A stretch of 62,417 bases of DNA from Oscillospiraceae bacterium (GTDB lineage Bacteria; Bacillota; Clostridia; Oscillospirales; Ruminococcaceae), in the NCBI GenBank assembly GCA_016295145.1, contig JAEDLR010000002.1:1-62417 (forward strand). The letters run 5' to 3'. The position numbers and the translations under genes are program-made. Shown here in pieces: positions 35,073 to 44,024 of this stretch; position 1 is the stretch's first letter, and each line of letters starts with the position of its first letter. The notes under the pieces are model-generated. The model saw nothing but the letters and a program-made list of their open reading frames with translations, did no database searches and was not told where the DNA came from.

Positions 35073-38000
35073 TCAGCGTAAGGGCAGGCTGTCTACCAGA
35101 CTTGCAAGCAGAGCAAGAATTGCAACGGCATCACCGCTGCCCACCCCTGCAACACCGTCGCAATCAGCATTGACAGTGCCCTGCTGGCTGACCGTTGCAG
35201 TCATATCTTCCGCAAGGAAGCGGTTGAGCAGAATGACATCGCCGACCTTCACTGTGCCGTCACAGTTGACATCACCGTACAGCGTAGCCGATACGGGGTC
35301 TGTGGTAGTGGTTGTAGTAGTGCTTGTGCTGGTTGTTGAGGATGTCGTGGTAGTTGTTGTGACCTCAGCGGATTTCACCATCATTGCCATGTAGCCCACA
35401 ACACTTGCCGACTGTCCCTGTGCACCCAGCGTAACGGTTTCACCTGCTGTCATATCCAGTGCGTACATATGAAAGATCACATCATTGCTGGAGGTGCAGG
35501 TCATATCGGTTTTGGTGAAGCCGACTGCCCATGCAGGAATCGTTGCCAGACGATCATCGAAGCCAACATACAAAGTCATATCGGACGCTGCGGTCACAGT
35601 TGCAAGGTCGCCCGTTGCATACTTTGCATCGCAGGAGGATACGAGATACTCCGCACCCACTAGCGCTTCTGCCACTGCGGTAAAGGTGAAATCACGGTCA
35701 CCGAAAATCGTATCACCCACTGTCAGAGAATCGTCAATGCGCAGGAACGGTGCATAGGTCACATCCAAGGGCTGCACAGGTGCTGCCAGTTCGCCGTAGA
35801 TGGGATCGATCACCATGGTAGCGATCCAGCTTTGATTTGCGCTGCCGTCGCACTCCCACTGAATGGCAGAAGCACCCGCTGCGGTAGAGCCGCCGGTAAT
35901 GCCCACAGTGCTCTGATCATTGGTTGCCTTGGTCGTAATGAGATAAGTACCGTCGCCGTTATCCACAAACTTGAACAACTGCGCGTCACTTGCAGTATTT
36001 GTCCAGATAGCGATGTTGGTGCCGTTGTCAACCTTACCGTAATCAAGGTCAAGATAATACGTATTACCGTCGGCAAGGGTAGAAATGACATAATAGTACC
36101 CGTTACCGCCTTCCACCAGCTTCCAGAGATTGCCGCCGGAGGTGCCATCACCCTGTACAACATCGGTACCTGCTGCTGCCGCTGCGCCTGCCACTTCAAG
36201 ATACAGACCGCTGCCTGCGTTGGTAAAGGTGTACTTGTAATCAGTATTCATCACAGCGCCGACCTTGCCGCCTGTGGGCGTACCAACATCCACGGTAGGG
36301 CCGTCCGGCACGCCTGTTTCGCTGCCCATATAGTAGCTCAGGTGCGGCGGCTGATTGTAAGCTGCGTTCTGACCTGCCACCTGATTGCGGTACTGGGGAT
36401 CATGCATCAGCGTGGTCACGCGGTAATCGGTATCATAGGTTGTTGCATAGATGCGGATAGACTTATGGTCTGCTGCGCGCACAATGACCTCCTCACGCCA
36501 GTCACCGAACAGATCAGCGGAAAGGCAGGGGGTACCCTTGGTTGAGTTACAGGTATAATAGCCTGTGGTGGTCAGTAATGTGCGCAGATTGCCATCAGCG
36601 CCCATGTCCGTAATGGTTGCAGGTGAATCCGTAGTGCCATCCAGAATCTCACGCTCCAGATCGCCATCCCAGTAGCAGAAGAAATTCAGCGCAGGACGTT
36701 TGCAGGAAAGCGTATTGCCCTTGGCATCATACACAGAGCTGCCCCAGAATTCGCCTCCGTCGTTCCCCGACCAGACATTATCCGCCCCGCAACGACCGGT
36801 ATCCTTATCCGCAGTCACACGAAAGATGATCTCACCCGTTGCCGCATCATGCAGAGAATAGCCGTAGGGTGCAACTTCATGACAGAGCCACAGTTCCAGC
36901 CCCGGGCGGCTGGGATCAAGGTCACCGAGATGCATTGCATCGCCATGGCCCAGATTCGTACACCACAGCACCGAACCGTCGTCATCCAGACATACCGCAC
37001 CCAGCACCAGTTCCTGCTTGCCGTCACCGTCAACATCGGCAGGCATACAGTTATGGTTACCGTCACCATAACCGGGTGCAGAGCTATTATTGCCGGTATC
37101 AAACAGCCAACGCTGCACCAGTTTCTTGTTCACAACATCATAAGCGCAGGCAGTCATTCTGGTGTAGTAGCCCCGCACGGTGACGGGAGAAGGGTGGTCT
37201 GCGTCTAGATACATTACAGCGCAGAGGAACCGATCCACACGATTGCCGTAGGAGTCGCCCCACTGGGAAACAGTACCGCGACCGGGATTATAGTTAATGG
37301 TATCCAGTGCAGCACCGGTTTTGCCGTCAAACAATGTCAGATACTCGTTGCCTGTCAGTACATAGCCGTTGGAGTTTCTATAATCGGCATTGGCATTACC
37401 GATGACCTTGCCTGTGCCGTCCACGGTGCCGTCGGAGGTCTTACACACTAGCTCAGCAGAACCGTCGCTGTCAAAGTCGCCTACCATCATCTGGGTATAA
37501 TGGGCGCCTGCACGAATGTTGATACCCAGATCAATACGCCAGAGATGTGTACCATCCAGCTTCAGACAGTCAATATACACCTTACCGGTAGTGCCACTTT
37601 TGGAGTTATCCTGGGAGTTGGATGGATCCCACTTCAAAAAGATCTCATACTGACCATCGCCGTCCACATCGCCCACAGAGCAATCGTTCGGCGAATAGGT
37701 ACAGCCGCTGCCGCTTGGCGGATTCAAAGGCAGCTGCAAATAGCTGTTGTTGGAAATAATCTTGCAACCGTCGCTGCCTTTTACGGCATTGCCCACCAAA
37801 TACTCCACCTTGTACTGTGAGGAGGCATTGCCGTCCTTATCCAGATAGCAGGTGGCATCGCCGGCATTGCTGGTGTAGATCAGGTTACCGTCGCGATAAA
37901 GCCGGAACACGGCATCAGCTGCATCATTGGCAAGGTATCGCCAGCTCACCAGCATACCCGAACCGGTATTGACCGCCGTCAGGCTGCGGTCAAGTGCTTC

Positions 38001-38117
38001 TACAGCAATCGCCTCAGCCGCTTTTGCAGGAATGACCTGCTCTTTGGCATTGCTGACAACAGGCATCTGCAAGCAAAGCAGCCCCGCAAGCAACGCCGCA
38101 AGTTTTCTCTGTTTCAT
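35073..38117 (-). CDS. Secreted PL11 rhamnogalacturonan lyase with ricin-type module and dockerin
   Basis: 1014 residues. Signal peptide 1-24 (MKQRKLAALLAGLLCLQM). About 40-615 is a family 11 polysaccharide lyase (YesW/YesX-like beta-propeller) that cleaves the rhamnogalacturonan I backbone of pectin; calcium-site motifs such as DVDGDGQYE, DFDSDGSAE, DVDGDGKQE recur. About 627-769 is a ricin/CBM13-like beta-trefoil (GLYLEVAG, NLWKLVE, QWECDGSANQSW). About 776-915 is a further beta domain of unknown role, then a Ser/Thr linker and a C-terminal dockerin (DVNCDGTVKVGDVILLNRF, NADCDGVAGVGSGDAVAILALL). The ATG at 38117 has AGAAGGGG before it; the frame is open 50 codons upstream without coding character. 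The dockerin implies cellulosome attachment. Confidence 0.94.
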   Translation of the reverse strand: MKQRKLAALLAGLLCLQMPVVSNAKEQVIPAKAAEAIAVEALDRSLTAVNTGSGMLVSWRYLANDAADAVFRLYRDGNLIYTSNAGDATCYLDKDGNASSQYKVEYLVGNAVKGSDGCKIISNNSYLQLPLNPPSGSGCTYSPNDCSVGDVDGDGQYEIFLKWDPSNSQDNSKSGTTGKVYIDCLKLDGTHLWRIDLGINIRAGAHYTQMMVGDFDSDGSAELVCKTSDGTVDGTGKVIGNANADYRNSNGYVLTGNEYLTLFDGKTGAALDTINYNPGRGTVSQWGDSYGNRVDRFLCAVMYLDADHPSPVTVRGYYTRMTACAYDVVNKKLVQRWLFDTGNNSSAPGYGDGNHNCMPADVDGDGKQELVLGAVCLDDDGSVLWCTNLGHGDAMHLGDLDPSRPGLELWLCHEVAPYGYSLHDAATGEIIFRVTADKDTGRCGADNVWSGNDGGEFWGSSVYDAKGNTLSCKRPALNFFCYWDGDLEREILDGTTDSPATITDMGADGNLRTLLTTTGYYTCNSTKGTPCLSADLFGDWREEVIVRAADHKSIRIYATTYDTDYRVTTLMHDPQYRNQVAGQNAAYNQPPHLSYYMGSETGVPDGPTVDVGTPTGGKVGAVMNTDYKYTFTNAGSGLYLEVAGAAAAAGTDVVQGDGTSGGNLWKLVEGGNGYYYVISTLADGNTYYLDLDYGKVDNGTNIAIWTNTASDAQLFKFVDNGDGTYLITTKATNDQSTVGITGGSTAAGASAIQWECDGSANQSWIATMVIDPIYGELAAPVQPLDVTYAPFLRIDDSLTVGDTIFGDRDFTFTAVAEALVGAEYLVSSCDAKYATGDLATVTAASDMTLYVGFDDRLATIPAWAVGFTKTDMTCTSSNDVIFHMYALDMTAGETVTLGAQGQSASVVGYMAMMVKSAEVTTTTTTSSTTSTSTTTTTTTDPVSATLYGDVNCDGTVKVGDVILLNRFLAEDMTATVSQQGTVNADCDGVAGVGSGDAVAILALLASLVDSLPLR

Positions 38118-38192
38118 ATGTTTGCCCCTTCTCCCCCCCGATTTGAGGGTGTTTGTATCATATGTACGATACGCTCTCCATCGTACGGTAGC

Positions 38193-38221
38193 ATTATACC
38201 ACAAAAGCAACAGCGTTTCAA
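38193..38221 (-). promoter_or_regulatory. SigA-type promoter for the PL11 lyase gene
   Basis: On the minus strand TTGAAA (38221-38216), 17-bp spacer, perfect TATAAT (38198-38193). Downstream, GTATC/GATAC (near 38156-38173) forms a small palindrome in the leader. Confidence 0.75.
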
Positions 38222-38226
38222 TTATG

Positions 38227-38257
38227 TATTGTCTCCGGTTTATGATATATTGTCTCC
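38227..38257 (-). promoter_or_regulatory. Direct repeats abutting the PL11 promoter, likely activator site
   Basis: On the minus strand GGAGACAATA occurs at 38257-38248 and again at 38236-38227, a 21-bp period (two helical turns). The similarity continues (ATATCAT against ACATAAT), and the second copy ends 5 bp from the -35. This is the usual layout for an AraC/XylS-type activator, the regulator class that controls pectin genes in Bacillus (YesN). Confidence 0.6.
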
Positions 38258-38265
38258 AAATGCAC

Positions 38266-38292
38266 AACGGGAGGACGAACTGTCCTCCCGTT
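38266..38292. terminator. Hairpin between the DAHP synthase gene and the PL11 promoter
   Basis: A perfect 11-bp stem AACGGGAGGAC/GTCCTCCCGTT with a 5-nt loop. There is no strong T run on the minus strand (TGTGCATTT), so it is a moderate terminator at best for the DAHP synthase transcript. The 38293-38428 stretch shows nothing else. Confidence 0.55.
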
Positions 38293-38428
38293 TGTTGTGA
38301 TTTAAGGCATTACCAGCCAAGGATTGCGCCATGGTTGCGTTGTACAATTCTCGTCAGATTGCGAAAAACCATCGCGGAAATCCTGTGGTATTGCAAAACC
38401 CACAGGGCGTTCCTTGTGCAGTGCAACC

Positions 38429-39457
38429 TCAAAGCTGTTCTGCAATGCGCAGCACCATATCCTCGGTTTTCTCCCAACCGATGCAAGGGTCGGTAATGGA
38501 CTTGCCATACACGCCCTCTTCGACTTTTTGTGCGCCGTCCTCAAGGTAGCTTTCAATCATAAAGCCTTTGATCACGCGCTTGATATCCGCATTATGGCGG
38601 CAGCTGTGCAGAATCTCGTTGCAGATTCTGGGCTGCTCAAGATAGCACTTGTTGGAATTTGCATGGTTGGCGTCCACAATGATCGCCATGTTCTCCAACG
38701 CCTTCTGCTCGTACATATGATAGGTCAGCAGCAGATCCTCAAAGTGATAGTTGGGCAAAGATTCGCCATGCTTGTTCACATAGCCGCGCAGAATCGCGTG
38801 TGCCAGCGGATTGCCGTCGGTATGTACCTCCCAGCCACGGTAGATGAAAGTATGCTTGCTCTGGGCGGCAAAAATCGAGTTGAACATCACGGAAAGATCT
38901 CCGCTGGTGGGGTTCTTCATTCCCACGGGAATATCCATGCCGCTGGCCGTCAGACGATGCTTCTGATTCTCCACGCTGCGGGCACCCACTGCCACATAGC
39001 CCAGCAAGTCGGATAGATAGCGGTAGTTTTCAGGGTAGAGCATCTCATCTGCGCAGGTAAAGCCCGTTTCGGCAATGGCTCTGGCGTGCAGCTTACGAAT
39101 AGAGATCAGGCCTTCCAGCATATCCTCCGCCTTGGTGGGGTCGGGCTGATGGACCATGCCTTTATAGCCGGTGCCATTGGTGCGGGGCTTGTTGGTGTAG
39201 ATACGGGGCACGATCACCAGCTTATCTTTCACCTGCTCGTTGAGCTTTGCCAACCGGTAGATATACTCCATCACAGAGTCTTCACGGTCGGCAGAGCAGG
39301 GCCCGATAATCAGCAGCAGTTTGTCAGATTCGCCAGTAAACACCTTGCGGATCTCCTCATCGCGCTTTTCCTTTACAGCGGCACAGGCATCGGAAAGCGG
39401 AAACTGTGCTTTAATATCCTTCGGTACGGGCAGTTTTCTTACAAATTCCATGGACAT
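38429..39457 (-). CDS. aroF: 3-deoxy-7-phosphoheptulonate synthase (class I, AroF/G/H type)
   Basis: Joins phosphoenolpyruvate and erythrose 4-phosphate, the first step of the shikimate pathway. The class I motifs LLIIGPCSADRED, VPRIYTNKPRTNGTGYKGM, VGARSVENQKHR, GMKNPTSGD and the metal site DANHANSNK are present. 342 residues, normal for this class. Which aromatic amino acid, if any, inhibits it cannot be told. RBS AAAGGAG. No other aro gene lies nearby. Confidence 0.94.
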   Translation of the reverse strand: MSMEFVRKLPVPKDIKAQFPLSDACAAVKEKRDEEIRKVFTGESDKLLLIIGPCSADREDSVMEYIYRLAKLNEQVKDKLVIVPRIYTNKPRTNGTGYKGMVHQPDPTKAEDMLEGLISIRKLHARAIAETGFTCADEMLYPENYRYLSDLLGYVAVGARSVENQKHRLTASGMDIPVGMKNPTSGDLSVMFNSIFAAQSKHTFIYRGWEVHTDGNPLAHAILRGYVNKHGESLPNYHFEDLLLTYHMYEQKALENMAIIVDANHANSNKCYLEQPRICNEILHSCRHNADIKRVIKGFMIESYLEDGAQKVEEGVYGKSITDPCIGWEKTEDMVLRIAEQL

Positions 39458-39509
39458 TTTCCAGACTTCTCCTTTGGATAATAGATTATTGATGTTTTGT
39501 CCGGCAGAA

Positions 39510-41570
39510 TCAGAATTCCAGAAGCTTCAATGCTCCAGTCGGACACAGACTGACACATTTACGGCATTCCTTACAAACGGCAATCGTTGCAGCCTCGCGG
39601 AACTCCGGACGGATGACAGTGGTAAAGCCTCTGCCCACAAGCCCCAGAATGCCCTGTTTGGCTTCCTCTTCACACACGCGCACGCAAAGTCCGCACAGAA
39701 TGCATTTGCCGCTGTTGCGCTCGATGCATTCCAGTTTCCGTTCCATTTCGGCGGCACGCTTCTGCCCTGCCAAACGCTCCGGGTGAATTTCCTGCTGATT
39801 TGCATACCGGATCAGTTTGCAGTCGGCATAATCATGACAGCCGCATTCCAGGCAGCGCTTGGCTTCGGCTCTTGCAGTCTCCTCTGTCAAGCCGAGATTG
39901 ACCTCCTCGAAGTCATGACGGCGCACCGCAGCATCACGGGTAGGCATTTGGCATCTCGCGATTTTCAGGCGGTCGGCAAGCATTTCGGCGGTGACCACTC
40001 GTTTTGAGAGGAAGGGCTGCTTCACGGGCTGCATTGCGCCGCGCAGTGCGGAATCCACCACATCGGCACAGCGGTTTGCTTCACCAATAGCGGCAATGGC
40101 AATATCCGCGCCGCGGTTGGTGGCATCACCAATGGCAAACACATTCTCCAGATTGGTTGCAAAGGTGGCTTCATCGGCAGCAATCGTACCCTTTCGGGTC
40201 AGCGCGATGCCGCTCAGCCCCTCAGGAAAAAGCTTCTGGCCGATCGCCATAATGACCATATCTACAGGGAGCACCTCAAACTTGCCTGCAACGGGCACGG
40301 GAGAGCGTCTGCCAGAAGCATCGGGTTCACCCAGTTCCATCACTTGCAGCTTGACGGCTTTCACCTTGCCATTTTCGCCAAGAATCTCGGCAGGGTTGGT
40401 CAGATACTTGTAGAGCGCGCCCTCCTCCATGGATTCTGCAATCTCCACAGGATCGGCAGGCATTTCTTCGCGGGTACGGCGATAGATGACATATACGTTC
40501 TCTGCACCGCAGCGCACCGCAGAGCGGCAGGCATCCATAGCGGTATTGCCGCCGCCGCACACTGCCACGGATTTGCCGCGCAGGTCGGGGCGTGTACCCT
40601 CCCCCGATGAAATATCATGCAGGAATGTAATGCCGCCGATCACGCCTTCCAGATCTTCGCCCGTGCAGCCCATCTGCATGGACTGCCATGCGCCCACTGC
40701 AAGGATCACCGCGTCATAGTCACTGCGCAGCTGCTCCAATGTAATATCCTCGCCCAGACGCACGCCGTTTTGTAAGACGACACCCGTGGCGGCAATTTCT
40801 TCGATCTCGCGGTCCAGCACTGGCTTGGGCAAACGATATGCAGGAATGCCATACCGCAGCATACCGCCCATTTTCTGCGCAGCATCCAGTACGGTCACAG
40901 CGTGGCCCTTTCTGCGCAGGAAATACGCAGCGGTGAGACCGGCAGGGCCGCCACCTACAACGGCAACGCGCTTGCCGCTTTCCGGTGCACACTGGGCGCG
41001 GTAGGTATCGCATTCCAGATCACGGTCGGCAGCAAAGGCTTTCAATTGGGCAATGGAAATGGGTGCTTCCACCAGGCCTCTGCGGCATTGCTTCTCGCAG
41101 GGGTGGGGGCATACTCTGCCAATCGATGCCGGCAGAGGCAGCTTTTCCTTCACGATCTCCATTGCTTTGTGGTAATCACCCTGTGCAATTTGCTTGACAT
41201 AGCCCTGACAATCGGTACCGGCAGGGCAAGTCAGGCTGCAAGGCGCAACACAATCGCCGATATGGTCGCTCATCAGCAGTTCCAGTGCAATTTTTCGCGC
41301 CTGATTGACGCGGTCGGTATCATAGCGCACCACATAGCCGTTCACCGCTTTGGCAGAACAGGCGCGCAGCAGCTTCGGCAGCGGTTTGCCACTGCCATTG
41401 TCCAGCACCTCCACGGCGCACATACCGCAGGCACCGTATGCCTTAACGCTTGCATCATTGCAAAGGCTGGGAATTTCCAGACCATTGATCGCGGCTGCCT
41501 GCAAGATTGAGCAGCCCGCTTCACACTGGCAGATCTTGCCATTGATTGTCATTGTAATCATATTGGACAT
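39510..41570 (-). CDS. GltD/NfnB-like FAD-NAD(P)H oxidoreductase with N-terminal 2Fe-2S and C-terminal 4Fe-4S domains
   Basis: 686 residues, the last gene of a NuoE-NuoF-GltD-like trio. It begins with a plant-type 2Fe-2S domain (CNDASVKAYGACGMC, RACSA), then an Fe-S helical domain with Cys in GDCVAPCSLTCPAGTDC and CPHPCEKQC. Next is the glutamate-synthase-small-subunit fold: FAD site VAVVGGGPAGLTAAYFLRRKG, dinucleotide site VAVCGGGNTAMDACRSAV followed by YRRTREEMPA, which favours NADP(H), and IGDATNRGADIAIAAI. A C-terminal pair of 4Fe-4S motifs follows (CILCGLCVRVC, CKECRKCVSLCP). No H-cluster motif is present, so it is not a hydrogenase. The start at 41570 is chosen because AGAGGAGGGG lies 11 nt upstream. 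Confidence 0.88.
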   Translation of the reverse strand: MSNMITMTINGKICQCEAGCSILQAAAINGLEIPSLCNDASVKAYGACGMCAVEVLDNGSGKPLPKLLRACSAKAVNGYVVRYDTDRVNQARKIALELLMSDHIGDCVAPCSLTCPAGTDCQGYVKQIAQGDYHKAMEIVKEKLPLPASIGRVCPHPCEKQCRRGLVEAPISIAQLKAFAADRDLECDTYRAQCAPESGKRVAVVGGGPAGLTAAYFLRRKGHAVTVLDAAQKMGGMLRYGIPAYRLPKPVLDREIEEIAATGVVLQNGVRLGEDITLEQLRSDYDAVILAVGAWQSMQMGCTGEDLEGVIGGITFLHDISSGEGTRPDLRGKSVAVCGGGNTAMDACRSAVRCGAENVYVIYRRTREEMPADPVEIAESMEEGALYKYLTNPAEILGENGKVKAVKLQVMELGEPDASGRRSPVPVAGKFEVLPVDMVIMAIGQKLFPEGLSGIALTRKGTIAADEATFATNLENVFAIGDATNRGADIAIAAIGEANRCADVVDSALRGAMQPVKQPFLSKRVVTAEMLADRLKIARCQMPTRDAAVRRHDFEEVNLGLTEETARAEAKRCLECGCHDYADCKLIRYANQQEIHPERLAGQKRAAEMERKLECIERNSGKCILCGLCVRVCEEEAKQGILGLVGRGFTTVIRPEFREAATIAVCKECRKCVSLCPTGALKLLEF

Positions 41571-41590
41571 ATCTTCGCAGACCCCTCCTC

Positions 41591-43354
41591 TCATTCTACG
41601 ATAATTGCACCGAACTTACAGCTTGCCTTGCACTGTCCGCAGCGGATACAAACTGACCGGTCGATGACATGGGCAGACTTTACCTCGCCGGAAATGGCGT
41701 GTACGGGGCATTTTTTCGCACAGAGCGTACAGCCGCGGCAAGCATCCGCATCAATATGATATTGCAGCAGTGCCGTGCAGGCGTGTGCAGGGCAGCGCTG
41801 TTCCATAACATGTGCTTCAAACTGCGGACGGAAATACCGTATGGCACTGAGCACGGGATTGGGCGCAGTCTGTCCCAGACCGCAAAGTGCGCCGTCTTTC
41901 ACGGCAAGGCAAAGCTCCTCCAACAGTTCGATATCTCCTGCCTCGCCTTTGCCCTCAGTCATGCGCGCGAGAATCTCCTGCATACGCTTTGTGCCAATAC
42001 GGCAATGCACACACTTGCCGCAGGATTCCTTCGCGGTAAAATCAAGAAAGAATTTTGCCATGGCGACCATGCAGGTCGTATCGTCCATGACGACCATACC
42101 GCCCGAGCCCATGATCGCGCCCGTGGCTGCCAGTGCCTGATAGTCAATCACCGTATCCAGCAATGCCGCAGGGATACAGCCACCGGAGGGGCCGCCCATC
42201 TGCACCGCCTGAAATGCTCTGCCGTCGCGGATACCGCCGCCGATTCCGAAAATCACATCACGCAGCGTTTTGCCCATGGGGATTTCCACCAATCCTCCGC
42301 GCTTGATCTTGCCCGTCAGCGCAAACACCTTGGTGCCCTTGGAACGCTCGGTACCCATCGCTGCAAACGCCGCACCGCCGTGGTTGATGATCCACGCAAC
42401 ATTGGCAAAGGTCTCCACATTGTTGATGTTCGAGGGCTGCTGCCAATATCCTGCTGCCGCAGGGAAAGGCGGTTTCAGCCGCGGCATACCGCGCTTGCCC
42501 TCCAACGATTCGATCAGTGCAGTTTCCTCACCGCATACAAACGCACCGGCACCGGCTTTCACGCGAAATTCGCAGGAAAAACCGCTGCCCATGATATTCT
42601 GGCCCACAAAGCCTGCCTGCCTTGCCTGTTCAATGGCTGCATTTAATCGTTTGATCGCCAGCGGATACTCGGCACGCACATACACAACGGCTTCTTTGGC
42701 ACCGATGGCATACGCACCAATCAGCATACCCTCAATCAGTGCATGGGGATCGGATTCAATCACAGCTCGATCCATGAACGCACCAGGGTCGCCCTCATCG
42801 GCATTGCAGATGAGATACTTTTCTTCACCCGCCGACTGCCTTGCGGCATTCCACTTAAACCATGTGGGAAAACCTGCGCCGCCTCTGCCCGCCAGCCCCG
42901 ATTCCTTGATACACGCGATCACCGCTTCGGGAGACATACCATCCTCTGCTGACAGCACCTTGCTCAGTGCGGTATACGCGCCTGCCTGCAAAGCACTCTC
43001 CAGCGATTCGGGGTCGATGATGCCGCAATTGCGCAGCACAATACGAGTCTGCTGAGACAAAAAGGCTGCGTCCTCCTCTGTGATGGCATAGGGCACGAGC
43101 GCAGAAAGATCCCCAGCCTTGCAAGCATCCGCCACCGCTTTTGCAGCTTCAGCATTCATTTTCACCAGGCGCATGGCCAAGGCGTCATCGCAGTAAATAT
43201 CCACGATCGGCTCCAACCAGCACATACCAATACAACCGGCGATGTGCAGTGTCACATCACTTTGGGAAAGCGCATCTGCCAGTACATCATAAACCTTAGC
43301 GGCGCCTGCTGCGATACCGCAGCTGCCTTGTCCCACAACCACACGATAACTCAT
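41591..43354 (-). CDS. NuoF/HydB-like NADH-binding flavoprotein subunit
   Basis: 587 residues. An N-terminal thioredoxin-like Fe-S region has Cys12, Cys41 and Cys45 (QGSCGI, GCIGMCWLEP). The NuoF core follows with FMN/NADH motifs GRGGAGFPTWFKWNA, NADEGDPGAFMDR and CGEETALIESLEG, then the N3-type cluster CGKCVHCRIGTKRM. A C-terminal bacterial-ferredoxin domain has two 4Fe-4S motifs (CRGCTLCAKKCP, CIRCGQCKASC). This build is that of HydB and related bifurcating subunits rather than of respiratory NuoF. It overlaps the NuoE-like gene by 4 bp. Confidence 0.92.
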   Translation of the reverse strand: MSYRVVVGQGSCGIAAGAAKVYDVLADALSQSDVTLHIAGCIGMCWLEPIVDIYCDDALAMRLVKMNAEAAKAVADACKAGDLSALVPYAITEEDAAFLSQQTRIVLRNCGIIDPESLESALQAGAYTALSKVLSAEDGMSPEAVIACIKESGLAGRGGAGFPTWFKWNAARQSAGEEKYLICNADEGDPGAFMDRAVIESDPHALIEGMLIGAYAIGAKEAVVYVRAEYPLAIKRLNAAIEQARQAGFVGQNIMGSGFSCEFRVKAGAGAFVCGEETALIESLEGKRGMPRLKPPFPAAAGYWQQPSNINNVETFANVAWIINHGGAAFAAMGTERSKGTKVFALTGKIKRGGLVEIPMGKTLRDVIFGIGGGIRDGRAFQAVQMGGPSGGCIPAALLDTVIDYQALAATGAIMGSGGMVVMDDTTCMVAMAKFFLDFTAKESCGKCVHCRIGTKRMQEILARMTEGKGEAGDIELLEELCLAVKDGALCGLGQTAPNPVLSAIRYFRPQFEAHVMEQRCPAHACTALLQYHIDADACRGCTLCAKKCPVHAISGEVKSAHVIDRSVCIRCGQCKASCKFGAIIVE

Positions 43355-43848
43355 GATACGCCCTCCTGTTCGCGCAGGGTCTGCAAAATGGACACTGCTT
43401 TTTCGGGAGTCAGATTGCCGTAGGTTTCCTCATTGATCATCATGACCGGCGAAAGCGAACAGCAGCCCAGACAGGCCACAATGCTGAACGAGAACAATCC
43501 ATCGGCAGAAGTGCCGCCGTCGTCGATCTGCAAATAATCACAAATTGCTTTTGCAACACGCTCGCTGCCGTTGACATGGCAGGCGGTGCCGTTGCACAGC
43601 ATAATCAGGTATTTTCCCACGGGTTGAAAGCGAAACTGCGTATAAAATGTGGCAACACCCAGCACTTTTGCAGGGGTGCTGCCCGTTTTGTCGGCAACAT
43701 GATAAATGACATCCATTGGTAGATATCCGTAAATTGCCTGTGCCTGCTGCAAAATAGTAATCAAGCTGCCCGGCACGGCAGCATAGGCATTCAGCACATC
43801 GTCCAGCAGCGAAAGATCACTGCTGCGATTTGCACATTCGCACTGCAT
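43351..43848 (-). CDS. NuoE/HydC-like 2Fe-2S subunit
   Basis: 165 residues. The thioredoxin-like 2Fe-2S domain has ligands in CNGTACHVNGS and CLGCCSLSP, with GVATFYTQFRF before them, as in NuoE/HydC. The start at 43848 (MQCECANRSSDL) is chosen because GAGG lies 6 nt upstream; in-frame starts at 43860 and 43902 exist. First gene of the three-gene redox operon, with a promoter at 43932-43960. Confidence 0.92.
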   Translation of the reverse strand: MQCECANRSSDLSLLDDVLNAYAAVPGSLITILQQAQAIYGYLPMDVIYHVADKTGSTPAKVLGVATFYTQFRFQPVGKYLIMLCNGTACHVNGSERVAKAICDYLQIDDGGTSADGLFSFSIVACLGCCSLSPVMMINEETYGNLTPEKAVSILQTLREQEGVS

Positions 43849-43931
43849 AAAATTCCTCATTTCTTCGCCACAAAGGGCGATAGCGATTCCGATTTCCTGC
43901 AATCACAGAAAAACCGCATTTCTGACTTTTT

Positions 43932-43960
43932 ATTATAGCACAGCTTTGCCGATTCGTCAA
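43932..43960 (-). promoter_or_regulatory. SigA-type promoter for the NuoE/NuoF/GltD-like operon
   Basis: On the minus strand TTGACG (43960-43955), 17-bp spacer, perfect TATAAT (43937-43932). Confidence 0.78.
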
Positions 43961-43973
43961 GCACTGCACCAAT

Positions 43974-44005
43974 GAAAATTGCCCCCTTCTCAACGAGGGG
44001 GCAAT
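43974..44005 (-). terminator. Terminator after the dockerin peptidase gene
   Basis: A 10-bp stem ATTGCCCCCT/AGGGGGCAAT (43978-43987 with 43996-44005), followed on the minus strand by TTTTC. Confidence 0.75.
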
Positions 44006-44024
44006 GATCGTATCCGAACAGCAC

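Noticed and set aside
39510..43848. [FeFe] hydrogenase HydABC
   Set aside because: The third gene has GltD-type FAD/NADP motifs and no H-cluster motifs, so the operon is not a hydrogenase by itself.
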